Below, one piece after another: positions 1-11,296 of a DNA stretch of 64,000 bases (its first letter is position 1; each line of letters starts with the position of its first letter). The stretch spans positions 59,621,361 to 59,685,360 of the forward strand of contig NW_023605194.1 in assembly GCF_014898055.3 (NCBI RefSeq), in the 5' to 3' direction. Source of the stretch: Talpa occidentalis. Its lineage: Eukaryota > Chordata > Mammalia > Eulipotyphla > Talpidae. The translations under genes were made by a program, and so were the position numbers. The notes under the pieces were generated by a model, which worked only from the letters and a program-made list of their open reading frames with translations, made no database searches and was not told where the DNA came from.

Positions 1-687
1 CTGTGATACAATTCTCCACAGTTTGATGTGATGTCCCATGCTACAAAAAATCACTTAAAGATTTTGACAAGTTCCTTCCATGGGAAATTGCTTTTCATTG
101 TTCATGGCATTGTATTTTGATATATTTGGGGGAATCTTTTCCTTTTGGTTTTTCTCATGTGGTTATCAAATGAATAGCAATGACCAAATAAAACTTGCAT
201 CTCTTTTTGGAAGATTCAAACATGGATGGATGTTATCAAATACACTTATACAGTGTAGAAGAAAGTGAGCATGCACACAACATAATCTAGTATCTTACAC
301 CATTCAAAATAAAGTACAAATTCTTTAACACATACTTTTGCAAGTTGAAATTATTCTAATTTGAGTAATATAGAGTAATGTGACAGTTTAAACAGGGACA
401 ACTTGAAGGGACCTTTGCAAACATACTTTGATCTGAATATTATAAGAACCTTATATTGATAGGACAGAGGGTATTTTTTCTCTATTATAGCCTCCCTACT
501 TAAAGGATTATCTAGCTTTAGTTTCACTACAATAGTGTCCTGTCAGTCACAGCCATGCCAAGAGGATATGGTCAATACCTTCATCCACATATCAACACCC
601 TTCTAGTGAACACACAAAAATGATGTACTGCTGCTGGAGTTAGTATGCTTCAGGGACCTTATCCCCCTCCTCCTTTTTTCTCCTTTA
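1..687. other. Unique AT-rich DNA, no feature seen
   Basis: I see no repeat, gene or regulatory structure I can name. Open frames are short, rich in Phe and Lys, and fit chance in AT-rich DNA. Confidence 0.5.
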
Positions 688-1262
688 ATTGAGGTGACAC
701 TGGTTTACATCCTTGTTTGTGTATTAGAAGTACAGGATCTCCACCTTCACGCATTGTTACCACATCACACCAACCATCAAGAGTCCACCACTATAGTCCA
801 CTGTATTCCATCACCACTGCTCCTGATCCTCCTCCCCCTGTCCCACTTTGGGAGCTTCAGTTCTATAATCAGCTTTGTAGGATTAGTTCTTAGTTTGGCT
901 TTATGTGACCCTTTTTTTTTAAAAAAAAAAAAAAAAGATTTATTTATTTATTTATACAAGCAATGGGTACAGTTAAGCGCGGGAGGGTGAGAGAATTCAC
1001 CAGAGCCAGAGCAGGGAACAGAACAGGCAGACTTGATGAAGTACACTGCTGAGGGAAGCAGCGGGCATGACAGGAGAGGTCTGCACACCACGTGGGACCC
1101 TCGCCGGTGGCCGGGGATCGAACCGGTGCTGCAGAGGCTGTGGGCAGCTTCGCATCCCAGCGCTCAACCGCTGCGCCACCAGGGAGGCCCTTTATGTGAC
1201 CCTCTGTTCGGTTTCTATATATCCCATGTATAAGTGACACCATCTGGTATCAGATATCTCAT
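688..1262 (-). mobile_element. Old L1 3'-end fragment, split by a SINE
   Basis: The stretch reads as the antisense of an L1 3'UTR of this lineage: a 'gaggtgacactggtttaca' block, then a C-rich segment, then an 'accatctggtat' block. The same blocks recur near 2108, 17450, 45965 and 48765. A SINE at 913-1189 interrupts it, and the L1 text resumes after the repeated target site, so the SINE is younger. Confidence 0.6.
913..1189 (-). mobile_element. tRNA-derived SINE, antisense
   Basis: Reverse-complement copy of the window's main SINE. The tRNA-like head (reading GGGCCTCCCTGG) lies at the right end, the body is 'ggtctgc...gaacaggcaga', and the tail on this strand reads 'gatttatttatttattta'. A 14-bp target site (ctttatgtgaccct) is repeated at 899-912 and 1190-1203, which fixes both ends. 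Confidence 0.93.
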
Positions 1263-2107
1263 TCAAAGCCTAAAATTACTTCTACATAGTTATCAATCAC
1301 CCCCTCTTTTCTACTTAGTTGATCATTTTATCGTATTTTAATCATATCTCAATTACAGTTTTTGCTGACAGGTTATTGTCATGTTGCCCCCAGTTCCTTT
1401 GAAGAAAAATTGCCTAGTTAAGCATTCCTACAAAAGGGAGAGCTATTTTTGGATGAGGCAACCCACCCCCGCTTTACTTTAAGTGATTCTTTGAACCAAA
1501 GCATGCAGAAGAACTAAGGGCAGCCAAAACATAAACTAAGTACTGACTTAGGAAGTAGTCCAGCTCAAAATTATGGGGTAATCATCCAGATTTCCCCCCC
1601 TCAGGAATTCAATTTAAGAAATAACCCAAGAAATGAGGCATTGCACATTGAGAAACAAATGTCAAAGGTCCACTATGTGGGGAGGGGCTGTGGCAACCTT
1701 AACATCTTCCCCAATACTAGCCAAAGTTATACAGAAAGAGACTTGTAGAGTGTGAGGGATGTTTAGTGGGAAAGCGTGTAGCCTGTGGAAGAAACAGAAA
1801 GGGGATATGAACGCTGAAGTCTCCTTACTCTTGATTGTGCCTCATACCAGCTCCAAACCACATGCATATTTAAAATACACACCTGGTCCCTTTTTCCTCT
1901 TCTATTTTTCTTTTTAGTTTTTGTGTATAGGTTGTTTATTATTAAGCATTGGAAACCTAAAGCCATTAATACAATCCAAATAGGTGCAGCGTTTTTACCT
2001 TGACATTGGAAATATGAGATGGTTTGTATTATTTTGATAATGGATATAAAGTCAAAATGTTGAATTATACATGCTTCTTCACAAACCCCAAAGTATTGGA
2101 CTTTCTT
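1263..2107. other. Unique sequence, no feature seen
   Basis: No recognisable repeat or coding segment. Confidence 0.45.
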
Positions 2108-2275
2108 TTTTTAACTGTATTATTTTATATTGTATTATTTTATATCACATTAGTTTACAACTCTGTATGACAGAGAGGTAAAGGTTTACATCTCTTCAGA
2201 TGTATGTTACACCACATGACACCCACCACTGAATTCCCCATATTCTCCCTATTCCTAAATGGTATAATTCCTAAG
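2108..2275 (-). mobile_element. Old L1 3'UTR fragment
   Basis: The text 'acattagtttacaactctgta', then 'aggtttacatctcttcagatg' and 'acaccacat', parallels the antisense L1 3'UTR text at 45970-46060 and 17480-17560. Only the terminal ~170 bp are present, as is usual for 5'-truncated L1 insertions. Confidence 0.5.
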
Positions 2276-2449
2276 TGGATTTATTTGGGGCATATAAAGC
2301 AGTTTTCCAAATGTCCAATACATTTGAGAGACTAAAGCTATAAAGAAGAATTGCAGAAGGAATAAACACTTTTAAAAAGAAGAAAACATTTAAGAATTTA
2401 TAGATAAACATCTGTAGGCATATAAAAGCATGTACAGAATCACTATGGG

Positions 2450-2665
2450 AGAGGCAGTAAAATACTGGTTAAGAAGGATGTTGGAACAAAACGTCCTAAG
2501 TTCAAATTCTCAGCTATTTGAAATAGCTGGTAGATTCCCAAGCAGCTATTTCGCTTTGGCAGCTAGCTCTATAGCTCTATTACTCACGTCCTTCATCTAC
2601 CTCACAGTATTGTTGTGAGGGTCAAATAAATTGTTAACTGTAAAGCAGAAGCAATGAAGCTTTAT
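2450..2665 (+). repeat. MIR-type SINE relic
   Basis: Contains the ordered MIR landmarks in diverged form: 'tactggttaag' near the head, 'aagttcaaattct' in the middle, and 'acctcacagtattgttgtgagggtcaaataaa' towards the tail. Too diverged for a subfamily. Confidence 0.55.
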
Positions 2666-3133
2666 AGAGCATCTGTAATCTGTAGAAATGAAGGTGCTTG
2701 GGATTTTTACTTCATATTACAAATGAACTTCAAGTCTAGGTTTATAATTTCAAGGTCTAAGGTAAAATAAGAGGACATTCCACCATCTCCCTGCCTTCTG
2801 TGTGGTGATTGCAAATTCTTTGACACTCTTCATAATAGGAGTTGAAATTTATTTCCATCTTGAAACACTTGCTCTAGGGTTACTTCTTGGAACATAGCTG
2901 CCACGCTGCAAGAAACCCAAGTTTAAGTAGAGACCATATATTGTTGTCCAGCTGAGCTCCCAGCTGACAGGCAGAGCCAGCAATATATCACATGGTGATG
3001 TATGTTGACTTTTATCTGGATCCCACAGAGGTCAAAGGAAGCCAATATCATTTCTGTTATTTAAAGATTTTACATTAATTTATGAAGAACACCTAGATGG
3101 GATTTCAAAACCATTTGCTTTCAACCAACATTC
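2666..3133. other. Unique sequence up to the L1 target site
   Basis: No feature recognised. Its right end is the pre-insertion flank of the L1 that begins at 3154. Confidence 0.4.
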
Positions 3134-3153
3134 AAAATGTAATGCTTTTAATC
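3134..3153. repeat. Target-site duplication, left copy (L1 3154-4915)
   Basis: Identical to 4916-4935 over 20 bp. It starts AAAATG, the A-rich start expected at an L1 endonuclease nick. Confidence 0.93.
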
Positions 3154-4915
3154 TGAAGAAGAAATCAAGAAAACCATTCCTTTTATTATTGAAACAAAAA
3201 AAAATCAAATACTTGGGAATAAACTTAAAAAAAGAAGTAAAGGACGTATACAAAGAAAACTATAAAACACTGTTAAAAGAAATAGAAGTAGACACAAAGA
3301 AATGGAAAAACATCCCCTGTTCATGGATCAGAAGAATTAACATTATCAAAATGGCCATCCTACCAAAAGCAATCTACAGATTCAATGCTATTAAATTAAA
3401 ATTTCAATGTCATTCTTCAAAGAAATAGAAAAAATATTGATTAAATTCATATGGAGCCACCAAAAACCCAGAATAGCCAAAACCCTCCTGAAAAAAAAAA
3501 AGGAAGGGAATGGAAGCATGAGTCTCCCAGATTTCAAACTATACTACAAAGCCATAATAATCAAAACTACATGGTATTGGAACCAGAACAGATACATGGA
3601 ACTGAATAGAAAACCCAGAAATAAACCCACAGATCTATGGTCAACTAATCTTTGACAAAGGAGCAAAGAATATGCACTGGAGCAAAGAAAGTTTGTTCAA
3701 TAAATGGTGCTGGGAAAACTGGGTCGCTACATGCAAAAGAATGAAGTTTGACTACTTCCTCACACCATGCACAAAAACCAACTCAAAATAGATTAAAGAA
3801 CTAGACATAAGACCTGAAACCATAAAATACATAGAAGGAAATATAGGCGAAACACTACATGACATGCACCGCAAAGACATCTTTACAGACACATCACCCA
3901 AAGCAGTGATAGTGAAGGCAAAGATAAACAGCTGGGACTACATCAAATTAAAGAGCTTCTGCACAGCAAAAGAGACAATAACCCAAACAAAGAGAAACCC
4001 CACCGACTGGGAGAACATTTTTGCACACAACACTAATGATAAAGGACTGATCACAAAAATCTACAAAGAGCTGATGAGACTCAACAACAACAAAGAAAAT
4101 AATCCAGTGAAAAAATGGGCAAAAGAGCTAAAAAGAAACTTCTCCGAAGAGGAAATGCAAATGGCCACCAGGCATATGAAAAAATGTTCAAAGTCACTTG
4201 CAATCAGAGAAATGCAAATCAAAACTACCATGAGATACCATCTTACACCAGTGAGAATGGTAGATATTAAAAAAACTAGCAACAATAAATGTTGGCGAGG
4301 TTGTGGAGAGAAAGGAACTCTCTTGCACTGCTGGTGGGAGCGCAAACTGGTCCAACCACTATGGAAAGCTGCGTGGAGATTCCTCAACCTACTAAAGATA
4401 GAGCTTCCATATGATCCAGCAATTCCACTCCTAGGTATTTACCCAAAGGACACAGAAACATCAATTCCAAAGAGCACCTGCACCCCTATGTTTATAGCAG
4501 CACAATTTACAATAGCTAAGCTTTGGAAACAACCCAAAAGCCCAAAAATAGATGACTGGATCAAGAAGATGTGGTACATATACACCATGGAATATTACTC
4601 AGCATTCAAAAAAGATAAACACATGCAATTTGCAGCTACATGGATGGAGCTGGAAGGGATCATGTTCAGCAAAATAAGCCAGAAAGAAAAAGAAAAATAC
4701 CGGATGGTCTCATTGGTCTCACTCATAACAGGAATCTAGAAAACTTAAATAAGGGACCAGGAAAAAGAATAACTATAAGAAAGAAAAAAATCAAAATCAA
4801 CAAACAACTATGAACCAGAGACACACTTGGGGGTGGGGCGGGGAAAGGAGGGATTGGGGTCAAAATCAGGGGGTTGCAATTGTATGGGGAATATAAAAAT
4901 AAAAAAAAATCCAAA
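3154..4915 (+). mobile_element. 5'-truncated L1 insertion
   Basis: Begins inside ORF2 at the point matching 23722 of the full-length copy, runs through the ORF2 stop at 4739, and ends after the 3'UTR in an A-rich tail. The 20-bp target site aaaatgtaatgcttttaatc occurs exactly at 3134-3153 and 4916-4935, which proves a target-primed insertion. By eye it differs from the full-length copy at several percent of positions, so it is somewhat older. The G-rich 3'UTR tract lies at 4829-4860. Confidence 0.95.
3156..4739 (+). pseudogene. L1 ORF2 3' part (broken)
   Basis: Codes in pieces for the last ~525 codons of L1 ORF2p: sequence downstream of the reverse transcriptase core, then the C-terminal segment with the cysteine-rich motif. 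The open pieces lie at about 3189-3428, 3407-3655 and 3864-4739 and change frame between them. A TAG near 3789 replaces a Trp codon of the full-length copy. The C-terminal motif reads CWRGCGEKG...HCWWER: the last Cys of the usual C-X3-C-X7-H-X4-C is Arg (codon 4341-4343, tgc to cgc). It lacks a promoter, the endonuclease and most of the RT, so it cannot encode a working protein. Identification by similarity to the full-length copy at 19165-25503 is secure. Confidence 0.92.
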
Positions 4916-4935
4916 AAAATGTAATGCTTTTAATC
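4916..4935. repeat. Target-site duplication, right copy (L1 3154-4915)
   Basis: Exact partner of 3134-3153, directly after the A-rich tail. Confidence 0.93.
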
Positions 4936-6439
4936 ACACATATGCAAATATCGTGCAGTATAATTGTATTACTCTGAAGATCAGTACGAGATGGAACAGT
5001 AATTTCTGCAGCATTCTGTTGCAGGCAGTGTGGTTCAACAGTGAGACAGAATCTAAAGCTATATAGCAAGTTTTCTTCCTTTATTTCTATGAAAGGTCTA
5101 ACAAACTTACAGCAGGCCTTTTCTTATTCAGAGTTTGTAACGAAGACAAAACGTGTAGTTGATGTCACCTGCCTCCACTCAACTCCTTCATTTCATATTT
5201 TTCACTTTGTGTTTGGGATCCTTATCTTTATGTCCATGAGGTAATGAACCCAATCTCCTTTGTTTCTTAATGATTTCATTAAGATGTCACTTTTCTATGG
5301 TTATATCTTTCCTTTCCATTTAGATAAAAAATTAGCTTATAAAAATTCTACTGTTCATATAGAGTTCAAGGATTTGTTTAACTGATGTGGCAGACTTGGA
5401 AGGGCAGGGACAGAACACACTTTTATTTCTGTAAGATATTTGCTTGTTTATGCTATTTCTTACATTTTATTCAAACATTTGCCAAGGGTTCAATATCGTG
5501 GGTTTAGGAAAAGATCAAAGTCAATCATAACTTTCGTGGGCAAAAGAAAACATCCACTGGAGAAAATGAGAGCATTTATTTTTATCCAAATAGAGTTCAG
5601 AGTGATTCAGAACATTCTGCAGTGGTTGTTGAAAACACCACCTCGTATAAAATAAATTATCTGCTATGGCAAAAAGCGGTCAATGCTCCTGTCAACAAGA
5701 GACCAAAATATTCAGGGAAAGTAAACAGTTTTGCAAATAGCAACTGATGAGTCTCTATTATTCCCTGTTTCTTTTTGGCTGGCAGGAAAAACAGTGGAAC
5801 AAAGTTGGTCCTGCTAGCTCTGACAAGCCCTAATCCTTGCTCTGCCTAGAGCACACCACCTAACTCAGATGATGATTAAATCCTCCCTGATACCAGATAA
5901 AAAATGATAATGTATTTTAGTGACAATATGTGTAAGCCTTAAGAGTGCAAATATGTGCTCCTCAAAGAACAGAACTATAAATCTCCCTTAATAGATACAT
6001 TACCATTGAATAAAATGGTGCAAGAGGAACTTAAAAACAGAGAGAATTGTAAAATCAGGTTCCATGGAGATTGACACTAACAAGGTTAGCAAACCATGTC
6101 ACTAGCATCCCTCCAAGAAAAACAATTTTAATGGCACCATAGCTCCAGAGTGACTAAATTTGGGGATTTTTTTTTGCCTTAGAAAGCACTGAAAAACTCA
6201 TTCTTTACAAAATAAGTCTTACAATCATTCAACTTAATAAACTAAAGAAGAAAGCAGAAAATAAAGTTTTACTCCTGACTTTCACTTTGGAAGGCAAGGA
6301 TGATAAGCCTAAATTCTAGATTAAGCCAAATTTATGTTCTCCTTACTAGTTTCCAGATCTTGAACAAACTATTGATCTTGCAGTGCTATAATTCTGCATC
6401 AGTAATAATAAAGTCATACTGTGCTTAAGAATATTAAAT
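4936..6439. other. Unique AT-rich DNA, no feature seen
   Basis: About 1.5 kb without a recognisable repeat. Frames of up to ~70 codons show no domain, signal peptide or splice context I would trust. Confidence 0.45.
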
Positions 6440-6632
6440 CAAAACTAGTGCCCTCTGTGCAGACTGGGTACATTTTTGTTGTGGAATGGCCTATATTATA
6501 TATTGTGGGATGTTTAGCAGTGTCCTTGACTTAGGCCATTAGATTCCAAAATTATAATTTCAACAAGTCTCTAGATAGTGTTGAAGGTGTTCTGGGGAGC
6601 AAAATCTGCTGGGTTGATAGCCAATGCTTTGG
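6440..6632 (-). mobile_element. MER20-type hAT-Charlie DNA transposon fossil
   Basis: Matches the recalled MER20 layout in antisense, in order: 'gttgtggaatggcct', 'tgtgggatgtttagcagtgtcc', 'ggccattagat', 'gtctctagatagtgttgaa', 'tctggggagcaaaatc', 'gggttga'. Non-autonomous and old, with no coding capacity. Confidence 0.72.
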
Positions 6633-7629
6633 TGCTTGCCAAATGTCAACTCCAGAATGAATGTGTAATCCTTTGCTCCAGTTGGCCTCACTTGAAACTC
6701 AATTGAAGAAACCTCTTCTTAAGAAAGCAAATACTATTGTGGGCTTTAGATGTATTAATAAAGTGATAAAGTAGTAAGGATTTATTGACTGACTATGCAA
6801 GAATAATATTTCCATGTACACATTAACTCTTCACAGTTATCTTCGGAAACCAGTTTTAGAATTTTTCCAGTTATTTACCATGAAGAAACTCCTTAATTGA
6901 TAATATTTTTAAAAGAATGGTGAATTGTGTATAAGCAAGTTTGCTATAATCTTGAGACAAGTTTCAAAACACCAATAATACCTACATGTCTTGAATAGTA
7001 TACACTGTGGAAAACAGTATTTAGGTAACCTGCAGTTTCTAAGAATGTGAACCAGTCTGTGAAGTCGAGACCAACAAAAGTTTCATAAATGGACACAGTC
7101 AAGAGCCTTACCCAGTAAATCCACTGAGTCACTTCAGGAATAAAGCCATGTTGTGTGGTTTGGTACAAGTTCTATGGAGTTTTGCACTTAATGCATATCC
7201 CACATGATTCTACCTTGAAGGTCACAGAAATGATCAAGATGTGTGTGGAGTTTTGAAACATTTTCATTCAGTTTAATCAGCTGAATGCTTTGACCACCAA
7301 CTATATTTGGCTAGAGGTAAAATCAAGGAATTTAGTAAGGATAAAGTTCTGTCAAATTTTGAATATGGCCTGTGGACTGCAATCCATTTTTGTCCATGGG
7401 CAAAGTTGAATGCATATGGCAATTCCAAACATTTGAGTGTAAGCAATCTCTTATGAGTCCTCCTTCTCCTATCTCAGATAAATACACACACCAGAGTGGA
7501 CTATCAGTAGAAAGAACACTGCAAGTGACAAATCTTAGTTCTAGAATTATCTTGTTCCACTGTCTTCATGCACCACCTAACAATTCATAGTGGGAAATAA
7601 CTTGTGAGCTAATCCAGTATCATGGTCTT
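6633..7629. other. Unique sequence, no feature seen
   Basis: Nothing recognised. Several 60-75 codon frames are in the range expected by chance. Confidence 0.4.
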
Positions 7630-7755
7630 TATTTTAAGGAAGTTATTGAGACACTGAGGTTAACTACCTTGGCCAATATCTTGGCTGGACATCAGTCAAG
7701 TAGAGTGGAAACTAAGAGTTGTCTGCCTCTTCAGGCTGCCTCTTATTGGTAGATT
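7630..7755 (-). repeat. Possible MIR relic
   Basis: 'aaggaagttattgagacactgaggttaac', then 'ttggccaat' and 'gtagagtggaaactaag', resembles the antisense MIR core in diverged form. Tentative. Confidence 0.35.
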
Positions 7756-8825
7756 GGTAAACAAGAGGATCCTGTCTACTGTGGTGGCTTGTTAGAGCTA
7801 GTCAACAGCTGAAATTTATTTAAAAACAATATTATGTACTGTGAGGAACAGAAAAGGATGACCAGTGTTTTCTGTTCCATGTTTCTAGGATTCTTCTCCC
7901 AGCTAGGATTGCCTGCTTTTATTCTGTGGTAAAAGGTAAATAAATAAATAAAAGAATAAATAAATAAATATAAAGTTATTCCTTGATAGGTAATTTCTTT
8001 GCTTAAGATTAAAAGGTTCCTTTTATAATAGAAGTGAATCTGTAATATTAGACAAATTAGTCTTGAAAAAACAGGGAAAAATGATACATTTTTAAAAGAT
8101 TCTCTGAACCTTATCAGAGACAACTTGTCTGCAAAAGTCTTGTAACTGGTCATTATAATTTACCCAGCCTGGCCAGCACAATTATATAGCATCTTTTTTG
8201 CATAATTTATGTGGATAGATTAAAGAAGAAAAACATTTTGATACTAATAATAGAGCAATTTGGAGCCAATTGCCATGTTTCTAAGGATCTTTATCAAAGT
8301 TGTCATTTGAACAGAATTAACAATTTGACTTCATTGCAAATATATTTCATTTTTTCCCTAGCAACCAAAAGCCCAGCACCCTGGAGAGAAAAAAGTCTGT
8401 TTCAACAGGGCCACCTTGCTGGCATTCCTTACCACAGCAGCAGATTTAACTACATTATTTTCACAGTGTACTTAATTGGACAAGACTTTACTGACAATTT
8501 TTGCTAGGCAATTTGTTTTTATAAAGTATGCTACAGAGTCTAAAATCACCAAAACAATCCAAAGGCATTGTTATTTGTTAAGAGAATTTAATTGGAGAAG
8601 CAGAATCTTTTTTTTCTGACATGGCATTCAGCATTTCAAAAGCTCTGTTGCCCTTTTACTGAAAAGCTAACATTTCCCTCCAGATTTCTGATTTTCATAT
8701 TCATAGGGCCATGGTAAGCTAAACTTTAACTCAAGGCTTAGGGCTGTATAAATATTCAGCATGGATAGAAAATTTTTTTAAATCTTAGTAATTTTAAGCA
8801 TTAAAAGAGATTTGTGAGGTGTAGT
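7756..8825. other. Unique sequence with a short TAAA-rich repeat
   Basis: Holds an imperfect (TAAA)n run at about 7937-7970 interrupted by 'aaagaa'. Otherwise nothing recognised. The 125-codon antisense frame at 7776-8153 reads through this repeat and is not a gene. Confidence 0.45.
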
Positions 8826-8990
8826 AAGAGTGTATGGATTTAAATTCAGGAGAATTTGTGTGCAGGTCTTTGGTCCATCAATATTTAACTGTGCAACCTT
8901 AAATAAGTCCCATATGCCTTTCTGGAAACAATTTCTTTAACTGTGAAGCTAGGCGATTGGGACAGATGATTTCTAATATTGTACAAAGGT
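8826..8990 (+). repeat. Possible MIR relic
   Basis: 'ttaactgtgcaaccttaaataagtcc' followed by 'tctttaactgtgaagctaggcgat' parallels the MIR core (gtgaccttgg...taaaatgggg). Weak but ordered match. Confidence 0.4.
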
Positions 8991-9269
8991 ATGACAATAT
9001 GTGATGGTAATACTGGATTTTTTTAAATAAATGGGGTATATGTAACCTGCCCCAGCTTGCCAGCTTCAGAGGAAATGCATTTAGACTGATGTACTGGAAA
9101 CAAGAGCAGCTGACCTGGCATAAATCCCCATTAAATTCCAGAAAGATGTCTGCCCCACCCTGGATCTCCTATCTTCCACTATCCATAGAATTCACTTTTT
9201 AGAGAACTCAACAGACTAGTTGGATAGATTAACTATGACACAAAAAAAAACTTTTAAGTTTCTGAATCT

Positions 9270-9538
9270 GGGGCCTCCCTGGTGGCGCAAGGGATTAAGC
9301 ACCACACTGTGAAGCAATTCATAGTCTCTGCAGCACAAATTTGATTCCAGCTGGCCAGGGAGCAACCCACATGGCAAGGCAAATCTCTCCTGTCTCGTCC
9401 GCTGCTCCCCTCAGCAGCGTATTTCAGTAGATCTGCCTGTTCTGTTCCCCATTCTGTCTCTGGTGAATCCTCTCACCACCTGCATCTCTGGCCTGTACCC
9501 CAGCTCTTGTATGCATAAATAAATAAATATTTAAAAAA
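9270..9538 (+). mobile_element. tRNA-derived SINE
   Basis: Head GGGCCTCCCTGGTGGCGCAA (A-box region), B-box region near 'atttgattcc', body through 'ctgcctgttctgttccccat', then tail 'aaataaataaatatttaaaa'. The 14-bp target site aagtttctgaatct is repeated at 9256-9269 and 9539-9552. Confidence 0.95.
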
Positions 9539-9847
9539 AAGTTTCTGAATCTATCATTGAATAAAGTCTTTTATGAATGATCTGTAAAAGGGGGAGTTGG
9601 GAATATATATTATTAGTGAAAAGAAATTCACAATTTAAAACACTGTCTTAAATAAGAATTAACACACTTTTTTCATATTTGTTAAAAAGAAATTTCAAAA
9701 TATACTGCATTATTGCTTTAAATCTTAAAATTGAAAATTAAGTGATGACCACTTTAAGAGAAACAAAAACTTGAGAAAACAAAAATGTCATTATGTCACT
9801 CAATCAATCCCCAACATCAAAGTAACATTCTTAAAAGTGTAGAATTT

Positions 9848-10121
9848 GGGCCTCCCTGGTGGCACGGGCAGTTGAGCACCGCACTGTGAAGCTGTCCATG
9901 GCCTCTGCAGCACGGGTTCCATCCTGGCTGGCTGGGGAGAAACCCACATGGCGTGGCAGACCTCTCCTGTCTCACCCGCTGCTCCCCTCAGCAGTGTATT
10001 TCGTCAGTCTGCCTGTTCTGTTCCCCGCTCTGTCTCTGGTGAATCTTCTCGCCATCCTGCACATGTGGTCTGTACCCCAGGTTCTTGTATAAATAAATAA
10101 ATCTTTAAAAAAAGTCTTAAA
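9848..10121 (+). mobile_element. tRNA-derived SINE
   Basis: Same family as the copy 0.3 kb upstream, in the same orientation. The tail 'aaataaataaatctttaaaa' keeps both AATAAA and the TCTTT terminator. The 15-bp target site aaaagtgtagaattt is exact at 9833-9847 and 10122-10136. Confidence 0.95.
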
Positions 10122-10136
10122 AAAAGTGTAGAATTT

Positions 10137-10799
10137 GATTTAAAAGAAAAAAATGATACAAACCACAGGGCCAATATTAAGTAAATGTTCATTAATATCT
10201 CAGTAGTATCACTTTTAAAAAACCAAGGCAATTTTAGGTAGTCCAAGATAGAATGAAACACCTTAGAAGAAGATAGAGTACAAAATTCCCCCATATGTAG
10301 GAATAAAATTACAATTAATATCTTTCAAAGAAATGAAAAACCAAAAGGGGGGTAGTAAAATACATGATTTTTTTTTCGTTTGTTATTGTTTTTCTATCTG
10401 TCACTTAAGCAACCAGAAAGCTAAAAGTAAGCCTTTGGGATTTTTGAAAAGTTAAAAGTTTCAATCAAATATTCAAATATCAAATCCATTTGGGTGGGGC
10501 AGGTAGCTAACACCAGTGGTGTGTCATTGGGTTGGTAGGGAACAGGGAGTTACTATTCCTGCTGGGACTATTTTTGAAAGGTAAGTACATCTCTGGAAGA
10601 GGAGTGATGGGGTAGCAGGAGGTTTACAGTCTGAGAGAAAATATGGGCCACAGAATTTGCTGAGTCCAGTGAAAATAAGAATGCAACACCCCTTGATAAA
10701 AAAAATTATAAATTTTAAGATGGTTATAGTAGAACATTCAACTTCATGTGGGCCCTGGTGAGCATGGGACCCTGAGTGACTACAGAGGTCACAAACTGA
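10137..10799. other. Unique sequence, no feature seen
   Basis: Nothing recognised apart from short A and T runs. Confidence 0.4.
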
Positions 10800-10965
10800 A
10801 GCAGTTGGTCCTGCAGACAGTTCAAATTCCTGCTCAGCTACCTATTAGTTCAATGTGTGACCTTAGGCCAGTTAACTGATGGCTCAGAGCTTCACGTTGT
10901 TCCTGTGTAAAATGATTAAGACCATAATCATTCTTACAAGCCCTAGGAAAAGGATAAGGAGGCAA
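10800..10965 (+). repeat. MIR-type relic
   Basis: 'ttcaaattcctgctcagctacctattag', 'gtgtgaccttaggccagttaact', 'cctgtgtaaaatgattaag' follow the MIR order (clear GTGTGACCTT...TGTAAAATG core). Confidence 0.65.
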
Positions 10966-11080
10966 ACCTGAGAGCAAGAACGTTTCAGAACCTAAACACG
11001 AAGCACTTTACCCCCAGATACTGACTGACCAAGTTTTTGTCTCCAACAGTACGACTTGAATATTTATTCTCCTGTGAAAC

Positions 11081-11296
11081 AGTATTTTCTTCAGTATTTT
11101 CTTCAAATGATTTGCCATAAGAATATAAGAGTACTATAGAAACAGACATGCTCATATTAATATGGATTCCTGATTTTCCAAAGTGGCAGCATTTTCTTAC
11201 AGTATTTTCTTCAAATGATTTGCCATAAGAATACAAGAGTACTATAGAAACAGACATGCTCATATTAATATGGATTCCTGATTTTCCAAAGTGGCA
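11081..11296. repeat. Two-copy tandem duplication, period 108 bp
   Basis: Positions 11092-11188 and 11200-11296 match over 97 bp with one visible difference (aatataag against aatacaag). The 11-bp joints before each copy are more diverged ('agtattttctt' against 'gcattttctta'). A short 'cagtattttct' motif sits before each unit, so slippage or unequal exchange between those motifs is a plausible origin. Antisense frames through it repeat the same peptide, which is a by-product. Confidence 0.95.

Noticed and set aside
9859..10092. Repeated frames reading 'SCLPCCSPQQCISVDLPVLFPTLSLVNPLT' style peptides at many SINEs
   Set aside because: These are translations of the SINE body. They recur with each SINE and are not a protein family.
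10985..11263. Protein with a repeated 'MSMSVSIVLLYSYGKSFEEN' segment
   Set aside because: By-product of the 108-bp tandem DNA duplication. No domain, and one strand of unique AT-rich DNA.
11081..11296. CRISPR-like or satellite array
   Set aside because: Only two copies of a ~108-bp unit, in nuclear mammalian DNA, with no regular spacers.
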